Below, one piece after another: positions 17,452 through 28,202 of a stretch of 64,000 nt of DNA. Position numbers and translations under genes: made by a program. Under the pieces are notes generated by a model. The model made no database searches. It was given only the letters and a program-made list of their open reading frames with translations, and had not been told where the DNA came from. How positions within the stretch are numbered: position 1 is the stretch's first letter; every line of letters starts with the position of its first letter. The DNA is from Shewanella salipaludis (GTDB taxonomy: Bacteria; Pseudomonadota; Gammaproteobacteria; Enterobacterales; Shewanellaceae): positions 496,001-560,000 of the forward strand of contig NZ_JAAXYH010000002.1 in the NCBI RefSeq assembly GCF_012911865.1, read 5' to 3'.

Positions 17452-19787
17452 CGCAAGCAGTAACGCAAACAGTGAGCCAAGCCATGGTTAATGGGGCAGA
17501 ACCTTCAGGTCCAGACTCAGGCTCAGGTCCAAGTTCAGATATTGGGGCGCTGCGCATAGCTGTGCTGCTCGGCGACGAGGCGGATCTCCTGAGCGCATCC
17601 TCCCCCCTGGCCGGTTTGGAATGGGTGCACCTATCCCTGGAGCACCAGTCACATGAGCCGCTGACGCAACTGCTGGACAGGGCCGCCGAGCTCCTTTCCC
17701 AAGGCAAGCCGGTGGTATTATCCGCCAAGGGCGGCGACGAAAATCTGCGCCTGTACCTGCTGGATGGCTTGACCGCAGCCAAACGCCGGCTGCATGTACA
17801 CTGCTACCTGGCGGGCTGGGCCTCGGGCATGGACTGTGAGTTCGAGGCCGAGGGAGAAGTTGAGGCCAGGGAAAAGATACAGGCCAGCGCCCTGGCCCGG
17901 GCCAAGCGCAGTGCCGCCCAGGCACAGCTGCACAATAGCGTCGCCAATACCCTATGGGATGAGTTCGCTGCCCTCTATCGCGCCGTCCAGGCCCTGGCCC
18001 GCCGCAGCTTGGCGCCGCTGGCGGCATTAGATGCGACTGCAACCAAGCCCTGCTACTGGTTCAGCCGCCAGCATCAGGCCAGGGTGCTCTGTCTCAACCT
18101 CAAGCGTCCCAACCTTAAACGCCTGAACCTGACAGCCAACACGGGTAACGCAGTGCAATCTGTTGTGCTGACCCAGGGCAGCAGACTGGCAGCGCCAAGG
18201 CCGCTGCTGGATGAGAGCCGTCTGTTTATCCCCCTGGGCGGCAGCAACATAGCCGAACTGCAGACTCACTTGGCCGACCTCAGTGCCTGGCTGGATGCGC
18301 TTAATTCGAAGGCAGAGGCAGAGGCCGAACCAGATACCGCAGCGAATGCCCTACAGCTTAAGTCCCAGCTACTCAAGTCATTAGTGGCCAAGAGCCTGCG
18401 GGACTATGATCCCTGGGCGCCATTGGCGCTGGTGTTGATGGCGCAGTCCGGCACGGCACTGGCACAGGAAGTCCTTGCCATGCAGGCGGCACTGGCGGCA
18501 GACGCAGTCCAATTCAAGACCCCGGCCGGCAGCTGCTTTTGCGCCCGCCCCTTGGGGGATGCCGGCCTGACCTTGGTCTATCCAGGAGTCGGCACCGTCT
18601 ATGCCAACATGTTCAGCGACTTATCCGAATATTTCCCCGACTTGTACGCAATGCTCGAGCGTGAAGGCGATCTCGGCGCCATGCTGCAAGCGGCCAGTCT
18701 CTATCATGGGGATCCCGAGACGGCCGCCGCCAATACGGCGCGGATGAGCCTGAGCCAACAGGCGATCGCCGGGGTCGGCGCCAGCTATCTGTTCACTCAG
18801 CTGCTTACCCGGGAGTTCAAGCTGCGCCCCAGATTTGCCCTGGGTTACTCCATGGGCGAGGCCGCCATGTGGGCCAGCCTGGGCGTGTGGCAAGCGCCCC
18901 ACCAGCTAATAGAGGCAACCGAAAACAGCAGCATCTTCAATCGCGCCATCTCGGGCGAGCTGACGGCGGTGCGCCGCGCCTGGCAATTAAGGGATGATGA
19001 GCCAATCATTTGGAACAGCTTCCTGGTGCGCGCCGATGCCGCAGGCTTGGATCAGCTGCGCGCCGCCCTGCCCGCCTTCCCCCGGGCATATCTGGCGATC
19101 ACCCAGGGAGACAGCTGCGTGCTTGCAGGTTGCGAGACCAGCTGCCGGGCGCTGCTGGCGCACTTGGGCAAACGCGGCATAGCCGCCAATCGCGTCACCG
19201 CCATGCACACCCCCCCGGCCATGGCGGTTCACGGCGAGCTGCTGGACTTTTATACCCTGGCACTCAATCAAACGGCTCTTGAGCCAGAAGCACTGGAGCC
19301 AGAAGCGGCGGGCATCGACTTCATCAGCGCGGCCGAGGCCGGGCCTGTGAGCATAGACAGCCAGAGCATAGCCCGTTCGATAGCAGATACCTTCTGTGGG
19401 CCGCTGGACTTCGGCGCCCTCATCCACAGGGCCCACGACCTGGGCGCCAGGCTATTTTTGGAGGTGGGCGCCGACCGCCAGACCAGTACCCTGATTGACA
19501 AGATATTGAAACAAGACGGCTCGCGCCCGGCACTGGCGCTCGCCGGCAACGCCAAGGGCGCAGACACAGCCACCAGCCTGCTCAAGTGTCTGGCCCAGCT
19601 CATCAGCCACAGGGTGTCGCTGTCGCTCGCGCCCCTGCTGGCCGGGTTAGCCCAAGGCACCAGCCAGAGCACCAGCTCAGGCACAAGATCAGGCACCAGA
19701 GCAGACACGAGCAACTATCGGACGGCATTTTCCACCCAGAACCCGGCCGCCGCGCCCACCCCATCAGCAGAAGGAGAACCCCTTTGA
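17448..19787 (+). CDS. pfaB: Omega-3 polyunsaturated fatty acid synthase subunit PfaB
   Basis: A 779-residue subunit with one recognisable acyltransferase domain (about residues 365-690). The nucleophile motif is GYSMGEAAMW with Ser 468, Tyr taking the place of the usual His before Ser, as is typical of PfaB. The N-terminal half is variable and rich in Ala and Leu. PfaB is known to influence whether EPA or DHA is made. The start is GTG 17448, overlapping the PfaA stop; an ATG at 17484 is possible. Its last codons overlap the TTG start of pfaC. Confidence 0.93.
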   Translation: MTQAVTQTVSQAMVNGAEPSGPDSGSGPSSDIGALRIAVLLGDEADLLSASSPLAGLEWVHLSLEHQSHEPLTQLLDRAAELLSQGKPVVLSAKGGDENLRLYLLDGLTAAKRRLHVHCYLAGWASGMDCEFEAEGEVEAREKIQASALARAKRSAAQAQLHNSVANTLWDEFAALYRAVQALARRSLAPLAALDATATKPCYWFSRQHQARVLCLNLKRPNLKRLNLTANTGNAVQSVVLTQGSRLAAPRPLLDESRLFIPLGGSNIAELQTHLADLSAWLDALNSKAEAEAEPDTAANALQLKSQLLKSLVAKSLRDYDPWAPLALVLMAQSGTALAQEVLAMQAALAADAVQFKTPAGSCFCARPLGDAGLTLVYPGVGTVYANMFSDLSEYFPDLYAMLEREGDLGAMLQAASLYHGDPETAAANTARMSLSQQAIAGVGASYLFTQLLTREFKLRPRFALGYSMGEAAMWASLGVWQAPHQLIEATENSSIFNRAISGELTAVRRAWQLRDDEPIIWNSFLVRADAAGLDQLRAALPAFPRAYLAITQGDSCVLAGCETSCRALLAHLGKRGIAANRVTAMHTPPAMAVHGELLDFYTLALNQTALEPEALEPEAAGIDFISAAEAGPVSIDSQSIARSIADTFCGPLDFGALIHRAHDLGARLFLEVGADRQTSTLIDKILKQDGSRPALALAGNAKGADTATSLLKCLAQLISHRVSLSLAPLLAGLAQGTSQSTSSGTRSGTRADTSNYRTAFSTQNPAAAPTPSAEGEPL

Positions 19788-22700
19788 GTTCTCAAGATAC
19801 ACCACAAGCCCAAACGGCTTCTAAAACAGCCACTAACATTGCCCCGGTACCGGCTCAAAAAATTGCGATCGTCGGCCTGGCGGCCCAGTATCCGGATGCA
19901 GATACCCCGCAGGCCTTCTGGCAGAACCTGCTGGACAAGAAAGACTCCCGCAGCCGGATAGATGCAGCCAAGCTCAAGGCAGAACCTGAGGATTACCAAG
20001 GCGTGCAGGGCCAGTCGGACAGATTCTATTGCGACAGGGGCGGCTATATCCGAGGCTTCAACTTCGATGCATCGGGTTATCGCCTGCCAGCCCCGGCCTT
20101 CGACGGCCTCGACGAGAGCTTCCTCTGGGCACTGGATTGCAGCCGCAAGGCGCTCAATGATGCCGGCGTCAGCCTGGATGATGCCGTGCTGGCGCGCACC
20201 GGCGTAGTGATGGGCACCCTGTCTTTCCCGACGGCCAGCTCCAACGAGCTGTTTCTGCCCCTGTACCACAGGACTGTGGAGAAGGCGCTGCAGACCAAGC
20301 TGGGCCGAAACGACTTTCGTCTGTGTGCATTCGATGAACCTATGCCATTTCAGCCTGGTCCCGAAGCACACAAGAGCCACAGCGCCAATGGCGCCATGGC
20401 CCATACCGCCTCCGCTCTGGTGGCCGATGCCCTGGGTTTGGGCGCGGCCCAACTGAGCCTGGATGCGGCCTGCGCCAGCTCTGTCTATGCGTTGAAGCTC
20501 GCCTGCGACTACCTGAGCACGGGCAAGGCGGATGTGATGCTGGCCGGCGCCGTCTCGGGCGCCGATCCTTTCTTCATCAACATGGGCTTCTCGATTTTTC
20601 ACGCCTATCCGGATCACGGCATCTCGGCGCCCTTCGACAGCCACAGCAAGGGGCTGTTCGCCGGTGAAGGCGCCGGGGTGCTGGTACTCAAACGCCTCGA
20701 GGATGCCGAGCGCGACGGCGACAATATCTATGCCCTGGTCTCGGGCATAGGCCTGTCGAACGACGGCAAGGGCCAGTTCGTGCTGAGCCCCAACAGCAAG
20801 GGCCAAATTCAGGCCTTCGAGCGCGCCTTCGAGGCCACCAATACCGAGCCTGCCGCCATTGAAGTCATAGAGTGCCACGCCACGGGCACGCCGCTGGGAG
20901 ACAAGGTGGAGCTAAGCTCGATGGAGCGCTTCTTCGAGGACAAGCTAGATGGCAGTGCCGCGCCCCTGATAGGCTCGGCCAAGTCCAACCTGGGGCACCT
21001 GCTGACCGCCGCCGGCATGCCGGGAGTCATGAAGATGATCTTCGCCATGGACTCTGGCCGCCTGCCCCCCAGCATCAACCTGGCGGCGCCCATCTCCTCG
21101 CCCAAGGGCCTGTTCGGCGCCGGCAATATCCCCACCGAGCTGCGCGCCTGGCCGGATAAGCCGGGCAACGATCGCCGCCATGCCGGGGTATCAGTGTTCG
21201 GCTTCGGCGGCTGCAACGCCCACCTCTTGCTTGAGTCCTATGCCGCGAACAAGGCAAGGGCTGCTGACAATAAAAGCGCCGCAGAGCGTGTCGAGGCTTC
21301 ACAAGACCAGGACAAGCGACCTGCCCCTACGCCGCTGACCATCACCGGGGTGGCGGCTCACTTCGGCCCGCTGGCCTCGGTCAATGCCCTGAACTCTGCC
21401 ATAGAGGCACGGCGTCACGCCTTCATTCCCCTGCCGCCCATGCGCTGGAAGGGCCTGGATCAACATGCGGAGATACTGGCAGGCTTCGGCCTCAAAGGCG
21501 TGCCCGATGGCGCCTACATACAAGATTTCGATTTCGACTTCCTGCGCTTCAAGGTGCCGCCCAACGAGGATGACAGGCTGATCTCCCAACAACTCTTGCT
21601 GATCAAGGTCGCCGACGAGGCCATACGCGACGCCGGGCTCACCCCGGGCGGCAAGGTGGCCGTGCTGGTCGCCATGGAAACCGAGCTGGAGCTGCATCAG
21701 TTCCGCGGCCGGGTGAACCTGCATACCCAGCTGGCCGAGAGCCTGAAGCGCCAGGGCATAGACTTGAGCCGGGATGAATATCTGGCACTGGAACAGCTCG
21801 CCATGGACAGCGTGCTCGATGCCGCCAGGCTCAATCAGTACACCAGCTTCATAGGCAACATAATGGCGTCGCGCATCGCCTCATTGTGGGACTTCAACGG
21901 CCCGGCCTTCACCATCTCCGCCGCCGAACAGTCCGTGGCCCGCTGTATCGATGTGGCCCAGAACCTGCTGTCCCGGGAGGATCTGGATGCCGTGGTGATC
22001 GCCGCGGTGGATTTGAGCGGCAGCGCCGAACAGGTGATCCTCAAGAATGGCATACTCCCGGTTGCTCTTAAACCAGGAGCCCTTGAACCAGGCTCCCTGA
22101 AGCCAGCATCCCTTAAGCCAGGGGATGCCGCGAGTCTTAACTGGAAGCCGGGCGAAGGCGCCGGTGCCCTGGTGCTGCAGAGTCGCAAAGCATCCGATGA
22201 CGGCTATGGCAGGCTCCATGGCCCCGTATTTGGCCGGAGCAGCGATGCCGCGCGCCTGTGCGATACCCTCTTGAGCCAGACACATGTCGACGGCGGCTCG
22301 GTGCAGTTGCTCGAGACCAACCTCGCCCTCGAAGATATGCCTGGTGCACAGGCGAGCCTGGCCGGGATCTTGCCGGCGGTAACGGAGCGGCGCAGCGCCG
22401 CCGACATCTTAGGCCACAGCTTCGCCGCCTCCGGTATGGCGAGCCTGCTACATGCCCTGCTCAGGCTCCAGGGCGCCGCCTCGCCAGGGCAGAGACAGAC
22501 AGGGACCGAGCAACATGCCCTGGTCGCCACCCTCTGCCAGGGCAAGTGCTCCCAGCTGCTGCTGGGACAGACGAGCGCCCAGCAACGCGGCTTGCAACAG
22601 CGCCTGGCACAGGACCTCACTCTGGCCGAGCAGAAACACCTGATAAAGCGGGTGACTCTGGGCGGGCGCGACATCTATCGCCACATCGTCGACAGCCCAC

Positions 22701-25690
22701 TGCCACAGTTGGCATCGATACAGGCAAAGGCAATAGAGGTGAGCGCCATGCAGTCAAGCAGTATAGAGACGAGAGCCCAGGCAGTCGTGACCCCTGCATC
22801 CCTGCCTGCTCCCCAAACAAGCATTAACATGAGTACTCAAATGAATGATCCCGCCGGCGCCGCCTTACTGCACAACCAGCAACTTGCCCGGGAGGCCCAT
22901 GGTGCCTTCCTCGAGAGCCGTGCCGCAGGCCTGAGGCTCGCCGATGCGCTGCTCAAGGCGCAGCTGGCGACAGAGTCGGGCCAGACCCAGCCCCAAACAC
23001 AAGCACAGGCACGGCAGCCAGTGCCCAAGCTGCAAACGCCCGTGCAGCAGCAAGCCCAAGTGCAACAGTTGCAAACGCCTGTGCAACAAGCGCCGGAAAA
23101 CAAGCCCTGCATCTGGAACTACCAAGATCTGGTGGAATACGCCGAAGGCGACATCGCCAAGGTATTCGGCCCGGACTACGCCATAATCGACGGCTACAGG
23201 CGCAGGGTTCGACTGCCGACCACAGACTATCTGCTGGTGTCGCGGGTGACCAAGCTGGACGCGACCATCAACCAGTATCGCCCCTGCACCATGACCACAG
23301 AGTACGATATCCCGGTCGATGCGCCTTATCTGGTGGACGGCCAGATCCCCTGGGCTGTGGCGGTGGAGTCGGGCCAGTGCGATCTCATGCTGATCAGCTA
23401 CTTAGGCATTGATTTCGAGAACAAGGGCGAGCGCGTCTATCGCCTGCTCGACTGCACTCTCACCTTCCTGGGTGACTTGCCCCGCGGCGGCGACACCCTG
23501 AGATACGACATCAGCATCAACCACTTCGCCCGCAACGGCGATACCCTGCTGTTCTTCTTCTCCTACGAGTGCTTCGTCGGCGACAAGCTAATACTCAAGA
23601 TGGACGGCGGCTGCGCCGGTTTCTTCACCGACCAGGAACTGGCGGACGGCAAGGGCGTTATCCGCACCGAGGCGGAGATCAGGGAGCGCGAGCTGGCCAT
23701 GCAGTCTCTTAACAATGCGGGTCGGGCCCAGGGCAATGCAGGCAAGCCGCGCTTCGCGCCGCTGCTTAACTGCCCACAGACGAGCTTCGACTATGGCCGG
23801 ATCCACCGCCTGCTAAGCGCCGATATCGGCGGCTGCTTTGGCGGTGCCCATGCGGCGCATCAGGCGGAGCATGGCATGCAGCCATCCTTGTGTTTCGCCT
23901 CGGAAAAGTTTTTGATGATCGAAGCCGTCAGCAATCTTGAGGTGAACGGCGGCGCCTGGGGCCTTGGCTATCTCGAGGGCCATAAGCGCCTCGAACCGGA
24001 TCACTGGTATTTCCCCTGTCACTTCAAGGGCGATCAGGTGATGGCCGGCTCCCTGATGGCCGAAGGCTGTGGCCAGTTGCTGCAATTTTTCATGCTTCAC
24101 TTAGGCATGCATACAAGCGGGGGCATGCATCTCGGGGGACAGAACGGGCGTTTCCAGCCCCTTGAAAATGCCGCCCAGAAGGTCCGCTGTCGCGGCCAGG
24201 TGTTGCCTCAATCCGCTACCCTAACCTACCGCATGGAAGTCACAGAAATCGGCATGAGCCCACGCCCCTACGCCAAGGCCAATATCGACATACTGCTCGA
24301 TGGCAAGGTAGTAGTGGACTTCCAGAACCTGGGGGTGATGATAAAGGAAGAGGCCGAGTGCACTCGCTACGGCGATGGCAGCACGGCACGCCAGCAGCCG
24401 GCGCCAACGCTACTGAATGCAGGCGAACGTGCGCCGCTGATGGCTCAAGTCCCTGATTGGGAGGCGCCCACCAACAAGGGCGTGGTGCCGCTCAAGCATG
24501 TGCCCGCCCCTGTGGCGGCGCCGGGCTCCAGGTTCGCCAACCGCACTCCGGACACCCTGCCGTTCACGCCCTATCACATGTTCGAGTTCGCCACCGGCGA
24601 CATAGAGAACTGCTTCGGGCCGGATTTTGCCATCTACCGTGGCCTCATACCGCCGCGCACCCCCTGCGGCGATCTGCAGCTGACCACAAGGGTTGTTGCC
24701 ATCGAGGGCAAGCGCGGCGAGCTGAAACAGCCCGCGAGCTGCATAGCCGAATACGAAGTGCCTGCAGATGCCTGGTATTATCGAGGCAACAGCCATCCGA
24801 GCCTGATGCCCTACTCTGTGCTGATGGAGATCTCATTGCAGCCCAACGGCTTCATCTCGGGTTACATGGGCACCACTTTGGGCTTCCCCGGCCAGGAGCT
24901 GTTCTTCCGCAACCTAGACGGCAAGGGTGAGCTGCTGCGCCATGTCGACCTGCGCGGCAAGACAATAGTCAACGACTCGCGGCTGCTGTCGACAGTGATC
25001 GCCGGCAGCAACATCATCCAGAACTTCAGCTTCGAGCTGAGCTGTGATGGCGAGCCCTTCTATCGCGGCACAGCCGTGTTCGGCTACTTCAAGGGCGAGG
25101 CGCTGCAGAACCAGCTGGGGATAGACAATGGCAAAATTACCCAGCCTTGGCACAGGGAAAACGCCATAGCGCCGGACCTGGTCCTGGATCTGCTCGACAA
25201 GCAAGGCCGCAGCTTCAGGGCGCCGCCCGGCAAGCCCCACTATCGCCTGGCGGGCGGCCGGCTCAACTTCATCGACAGGGCCGAGATAGTCACCCAGGGC
25301 GGCAAGGCGGGCTTGGGCTACCTGTACGCCGAGCGCTGCATAGATCCCAGCGACTGGTTCTTCCAGTTCCACTTCCACCAGGATCCCGTGATGCCGGGGT
25401 CCCTCGGGGTCGAGGCCATCATCGAGCTGCTGCAGAGCCATGCCATAGCAGAGGATCTCGGCGCCGATTTCAGCAACCCCAAATTCGGCCAGATCTTGTC
25501 CGACATCCAGTGGAAGTACCGCGGCCAGATCAGCCCCTTAAACAAGCAGATGTCGCTGGATGTGCATATCACCCGCATAGAAGACATAGACGGCAGGCGC
25601 ATCATCACAGGTGACGCCAACCTGAGCAAAGACGGTCTGAGGATCTATGAAGTGAAAAACATCGCCATCTGCATCGAAGAGGCCGAATGA
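19784..25690 (+). CDS. pfaC: Omega-3 polyunsaturated fatty acid synthase subunit PfaC
   Basis: A 1,968-residue subunit. Domains in order: ketosynthase (about 20-485; Cys 230 in [28 protein letters not shown]); chain-length-factor-like ketosynthase (about 510-960), where the catalytic cysteine position is replaced ([10 protein letters not shown], Glu 714); then two FabA-like hot-dog dehydratase regions (about 1110-1500, with [17 protein letters not shown], and about 1590-1960, with [17 protein letters not shown]). These dehydrate and isomerise to set the cis double bonds. The start is TTG 19784, with AGGAG seven bases before it; the frame is open further upstream but inside pfaB. The stop of pfaB overlaps the TTG (TTGA). 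Confidence 0.95.
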   Translation: MSSQDTPQAQTASKTATNIAPVPAQKIAIVGLAAQYPDADTPQAFWQNLLDKKDSRSRIDAAKLKAEPEDYQGVQGQSDRFYCDRGGYIRGFNFDASGYRLPAPAFDGLDESFLWALDCSRKALNDAGVSLDDAVLARTGVVMGTLSFPTASSNELFLPLYHRTVEKALQTKLGRNDFRLCAFDEPMPFQPGPEAHKSHSANGAMAHTASALVADALGLGAAQLSLDAACASSVYALKLACDYLSTGKADVMLAGAVSGADPFFINMGFSIFHAYPDHGISAPFDSHSKGLFAGEGAGVLVLKRLEDAERDGDNIYALVSGIGLSNDGKGQFVLSPNSKGQIQAFERAFEATNTEPAAIEVIECHATGTPLGDKVELSSMERFFEDKLDGSAAPLIGSAKSNLGHLLTAAGMPGVMKMIFAMDSGRLPPSINLAAPISSPKGLFGAGNIPTELRAWPDKPGNDRRHAGVSVFGFGGCNAHLLLESYAANKARAADNKSAAERVEASQDQDKRPAPTPLTITGVAAHFGPLASVNALNSAIEARRHAFIPLPPMRWKGLDQHAEILAGFGLKGVPDGAYIQDFDFDFLRFKVPPNEDDRLISQQLLLIKVADEAIRDAGLTPGGKVAVLVAMETELELHQFRGRVNLHTQLAESLKRQGIDLSRDEYLALEQLAMDSVLDAARLNQYTSFIGNIMASRIASLWDFNGPAFTISAAEQSVARCIDVAQNLLSREDLDAVVIAAVDLSGSAEQVILKNGILPVALKPGALEPGSLKPASLKPGDAASLNWKPGEGAGALVLQSRKASDDGYGRLHGPVFGRSSDAARLCDTLLSQTHVDGGSVQLLETNLALEDMPGAQASLAGILPAVTERRSAADILGHSFAASGMASLLHALLRLQGAASPGQRQTGTEQHALVATLCQGKCSQLLLGQTSAQQRGLQQRLAQDLTLAEQKHLIKRVTLGGRDIYRHIVDSPLPQLASIQAKAIEVSAMQSSSIETRAQAVVTPASLPAPQTSINMSTQMNDPAGAALLHNQQLAREAHGAFLESRAAGLRLADALLKAQLATESGQTQPQTQAQARQPVPKLQTPVQQQAQVQQLQTPVQQAPENKPCIWNYQDLVEYAEGDIAKVFGPDYAIIDGYRRRVRLPTTDYLLVSRVTKLDATINQYRPCTMTTEYDIPVDAPYLVDGQIPWAVAVESGQCDLMLISYLGIDFENKGERVYRLLDCTLTFLGDLPRGGDTLRYDISINHFARNGDTLLFFFSYECFVGDKLILKMDGGCAGFFTDQELADGKGVIRTEAEIRERELAMQSLNNAGRAQGNAGKPRFAPLLNCPQTSFDYGRIHRLLSADIGGCFGGAHAAHQAEHGMQPSLCFASEKFLMIEAVSNLEVNGGAWGLGYLEGHKRLEPDHWYFPCHFKGDQVMAGSLMAEGCGQLLQFFMLHLGMHTSGGMHLGGQNGRFQPLENAAQKVRCRGQVLPQSATLTYRMEVTEIGMSPRPYAKANIDILLDGKVVVDFQNLGVMIKEEAECTRYGDGSTARQQPAPTLLNAGERAPLMAQVPDWEAPTNKGVVPLKHVPAPVAAPGSRFANRTPDTLPFTPYHMFEFATGDIENCFGPDFAIYRGLIPPRTPCGDLQLTTRVVAIEGKRGELKQPASCIAEYEVPADAWYYRGNSHPSLMPYSVLMEISLQPNGFISGYMGTTLGFPGQELFFRNLDGKGELLRHVDLRGKTIVNDSRLLSTVIAGSNIIQNFSFELSCDGEPFYRGTAVFGYFKGEALQNQLGIDNGKITQPWHRENAIAPDLVLDLLDKQGRSFRAPPGKPHYRLAGGRLNFIDRAEIVTQGGKAGLGYLYAERCIDPSDWFFQFHFHQDPVMPGSLGVEAIIELLQSHAIAEDLGADFSNPKFGQILSDIQWKYRGQISPLNKQMSLDVHITRIEDIDGRRIITGDANLSKDGLRIYEVKNIAICIEEAE

Positions 25691-25773
25691 ACCTATGACA
25701 CAGGCCGGATGGCAGCGTTAACCAAACAGATAAAAGCAAACAAGAATACAACGAATAAGAGAAACAGAAGCAG

Positions 25774-27411
25774 ATGAACCAAATTATCAATGACGAGAGA
25801 CTCAGCCCCTGGCCTTGGCAGGTAAAGGAAGCCGACATCAGCTTCGATACCGATAGTCTCGCCAGGAAGCTCAAGGACCTGAGCCAGGCCTGCTTCCTGG
25901 TCAGCCACAGTGAAAAAGGTTTGGGCATAGCCCAACATGCCGAGGTGGTCGGCATGCAGGCCGCTAACTCTGGCATGAACCCGAGCCTGCATCCTGTCAG
26001 CGCCTTCGCCCCGGCGCTTGGCACCCAGAGCCTGGGCGACAGCAATTTCCGCCGGGTTCACGGGGTGAAATACGCCTACTACGCCGGCGCCATGGCCAAC
26101 GGCATAGCCTCCGAAGAGCTGGTGATAGCGCTCGGTCAGGCGGGCATTTTGTGCTCCTTCGGCGCCGCCGGCCTCATCCCCTCCCGGGTCGAGGCCGCCA
26201 TCGAGCGCATACAGCAGGCATTGCCGAATGGCCCCTACGCCTTCAACCTCATCCACAGCCCAAGCGAACCTGCGCTGGAGCGCGGCAGCGTCGAGCTGTT
26301 TTTGAAGCACAAGGTGCACACAGTTGAGGCCTCGGCCTTCCTGGGTCTGACACCGCAGATAGTCTATTACCGCGCCGCCGGCCTCAGCCGTGACGAGCAT
26401 GGTGAAGTCCTGATAGCCAACAAGGTGATCGCCAAGGTGAGCCGCACCGAGGTGGCCACCAAGTTCATGGAACCAGCGCCGCTTAAGATCCTCCAGCAGC
26501 TGCATGGTGAGGGCCTCATCAGCGAGGAGCAGATGGCGCTGGCGCAATTGGTGCCCATGGCCGACGACATCACAGCCGAGGCCGACTCAGGCGGTCACAC
26601 CGACAACCGCCCGCTGGTGACCCTGCTGCCAACCATGTTGGCGCTCAGGGACGAGATCCAGGCCAGATACCAATACAAGACCCCCATACGCGTCGGTGCC
26701 GGCGGCGGTGTCGGCACCCCGGATGCGGCGCTCGCCACCTTCAACATGGGCGCGGCCTACATAGTCACAGGCTCAATCAACCAGGCCTGTATCGAGGCAG
26801 GTGCCAGCGAGCACACCCGCAAGCTGCTGGCCACCACTGAGATGGCCGATGTCACCATGGCCCCGGCCGCCGACATGTTCGAGATGGGGGTGAAGTTACA
26901 GGTGGTCAAGCGCGGCACCCTGTTCCCGATGCGCGCCAACAAGCTGTATGAAATCTACAGCCGTTACGACAGCATAGAGGCGATTCCGGCAGAGGAACGC
27001 AAGAAGCTGGAGGAGCAAGTGTTCCGCGCGCCGCTCACCGACATCTGGGCCGGCACTGTGGCCCACTTCAACGAGCGGGATCCCAAGCAGATAGAAAGAG
27101 CGCTGGATAACCCCAAGCGCAAGATGGCGCTGATCTTCCGCTGGTATCTGGGGCTGTCGAGCCGCTGGTCGAACACGGGGGAAGCCGGGCGTGAGATGGA
27201 TTATCAGATCTGGGCAGGCCCGGCACTCGGTGCCTTCAACGCCTGGGCCAAGGGCAGCTATCTGGATGATTACCGCGCGCGCAGCGCGGTGGATCTCGCC
27301 AAGCACCTGATGACAGGCGCCGCCTACCAGGCACGCATCAATCTCCTGCTGTCACAGGGCGCCAGCATTCCCGTGGCACTGCAGAGATGGAAACCCCTCG
27401 GTCGCTGTTGA
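25774..27411 (+). CDS. pfaD: Trans-acting enoyl reductase PfaD
   Basis: A 545-residue FMN-dependent TIM-barrel protein of the nitronate monooxygenase-like PfaD/FabD-fused reductase family. Diagnostic stretches are LSPWPWQV, LGDSNFRRVHGVKYAYYAGAM, the flavin-binding GVGTPDAALATFNMGAAYIV, KRGTLFPMRANKLYEIY and YQIWAGPALGAFNAWAKGSYL. It reduces enoyl intermediates made by PfaABC. It lies 83 bases after pfaC, with AGAAACAGAAGC ahead of the ATG, and is followed by a terminator. A mutilated second copy of its 3' half lies at about 35100-35326. Confidence 0.95.
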   Translation: MNQIINDERLSPWPWQVKEADISFDTDSLARKLKDLSQACFLVSHSEKGLGIAQHAEVVGMQAANSGMNPSLHPVSAFAPALGTQSLGDSNFRRVHGVKYAYYAGAMANGIASEELVIALGQAGILCSFGAAGLIPSRVEAAIERIQQALPNGPYAFNLIHSPSEPALERGSVELFLKHKVHTVEASAFLGLTPQIVYYRAAGLSRDEHGEVLIANKVIAKVSRTEVATKFMEPAPLKILQQLHGEGLISEEQMALAQLVPMADDITAEADSGGHTDNRPLVTLLPTMLALRDEIQARYQYKTPIRVGAGGGVGTPDAALATFNMGAAYIVTGSINQACIEAGASEHTRKLLATTEMADVTMAPAADMFEMGVKLQVVKRGTLFPMRANKLYEIYSRYDSIEAIPAEERKKLEEQVFRAPLTDIWAGTVAHFNERDPKQIERALDNPKRKMALIFRWYLGLSSRWSNTGEAGREMDYQIWAGPALGAFNAWAKGSYLDDYRARSAVDLAKHLMTGAAYQARINLLLSQGASIPVALQRWKPLGRC

Positions 27412-27427
27412 GCATCCGTTTGGTTCA

Positions 27428-27450
27428 CAAAGGCGCTGCGGCGCCTTTTT
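27428..27450 (+). terminator. Terminator after pfaD
   Basis: The hairpin AAAGGCGC-TGCG-GCGCCTTT continues into a T-run, with a second run of eight T residues shortly after. It marks the end of the pfa operon. Confidence 0.88.
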
Positions 27451-27505
27451 CAATGTTTTTTTTGCAATCTTGGTATGAAGTCTGTGTGGGGCTATAGGCT
27501 GTTTT

Positions 27506-27850
27506 GGTAGGCATCTGTTCATTGAAACACATCGGCTTTAGCACCAAACGATGCAGCTACTGCTGCGAGACGCCGTAGATCCTTCCCTGGAGGCTCAACC
27601 AAAACCTCCCTGTTTTTGATGACCGCAGCCGCACCTGTGCCAGGGATCCTGTTTCTTCGGGCCGTTAATGGGCCTATTGTGGCGCGCATCTGCTCATTGA
27701 GAAAAACAGGCTTTATTGCCAAACGGTGCAGCTACTGCTGCGAGACGCCGTAAATCCTTCCCTGGAGGCTCAACCAAAACCTCCCTGTTTTGGATGCCCG
27801 CAGCCGCAGCGGCACCTGTGCCAGGGATCCCGTTTCTTCGAACCAGTAAG
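27506..27850. repeat. Two tandem copies of a 165-170-base repeat
   Basis: Copies at 27506-27669 and 27681-27850 share long identical blocks (GCAGCTACTGCTGCGAGACG, CTTCCCTGGAGGCTCAACC and GTGCCAGGGATCC among them). They differ by scattered substitutions and a short insertion (CAGCGG) in copy 2. No open frame is shared. They look like a dispersed intergenic repeat of the genus, and I do not know a name for it. Confidence 0.8.
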
Positions 27851-27943
27851 TGTTCATGACATGCTGATTATCTTGAATAACAATCAGAATACCAGTAAGT
27901 TAACAAGGCTTTACCTCTACAGCCCGTATTGGCAGGTACTGAA

Positions 27944-28174
27944 TTAACAGGCGCGGATGCGCTTGATAGCACGCATGTACGCTTTGCTGGAAAAGTTATC
28001 CAGCCAATATGTTGTAAGAAAATGAGATTAAAAGGGAAACCAGCGCACACTTTGCACTGGCTTGAGGGCGAAAACGTGCCGCCAAGGCAACGGAATGAAC
28101 TGTTTCATTCCGTTAGTTGAAGCCGAAAGGCCTCCGGCCTGCTACGCGGAGAAAAGCGCGCATCCGCGTTATAC
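27944..28174 (+). other. Oversized attC-like recombination site
   Basis: The left arm TTAACAGGCGCGGATGCGCTT (27944-27964) pairs with the right arm AAGCGCGCATCCGCGTTA (28154-28171). The outer ends are TTAAC and GTTATAC, as in integron attC sites, with two unpaired bases in the right arm. The 190-base interior contains further hairpins (28090-28111; around 28040). At 231 bases it is longer than usual for attC. It sits directly upstream of the first cassette-like gene, and its right end (GCGTTAT) is shared with the next site. Confidence 0.45.
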
Positions 28175-28202
28175 AAATGTTATGTGATGCATGGAGGTTT
28201 AA

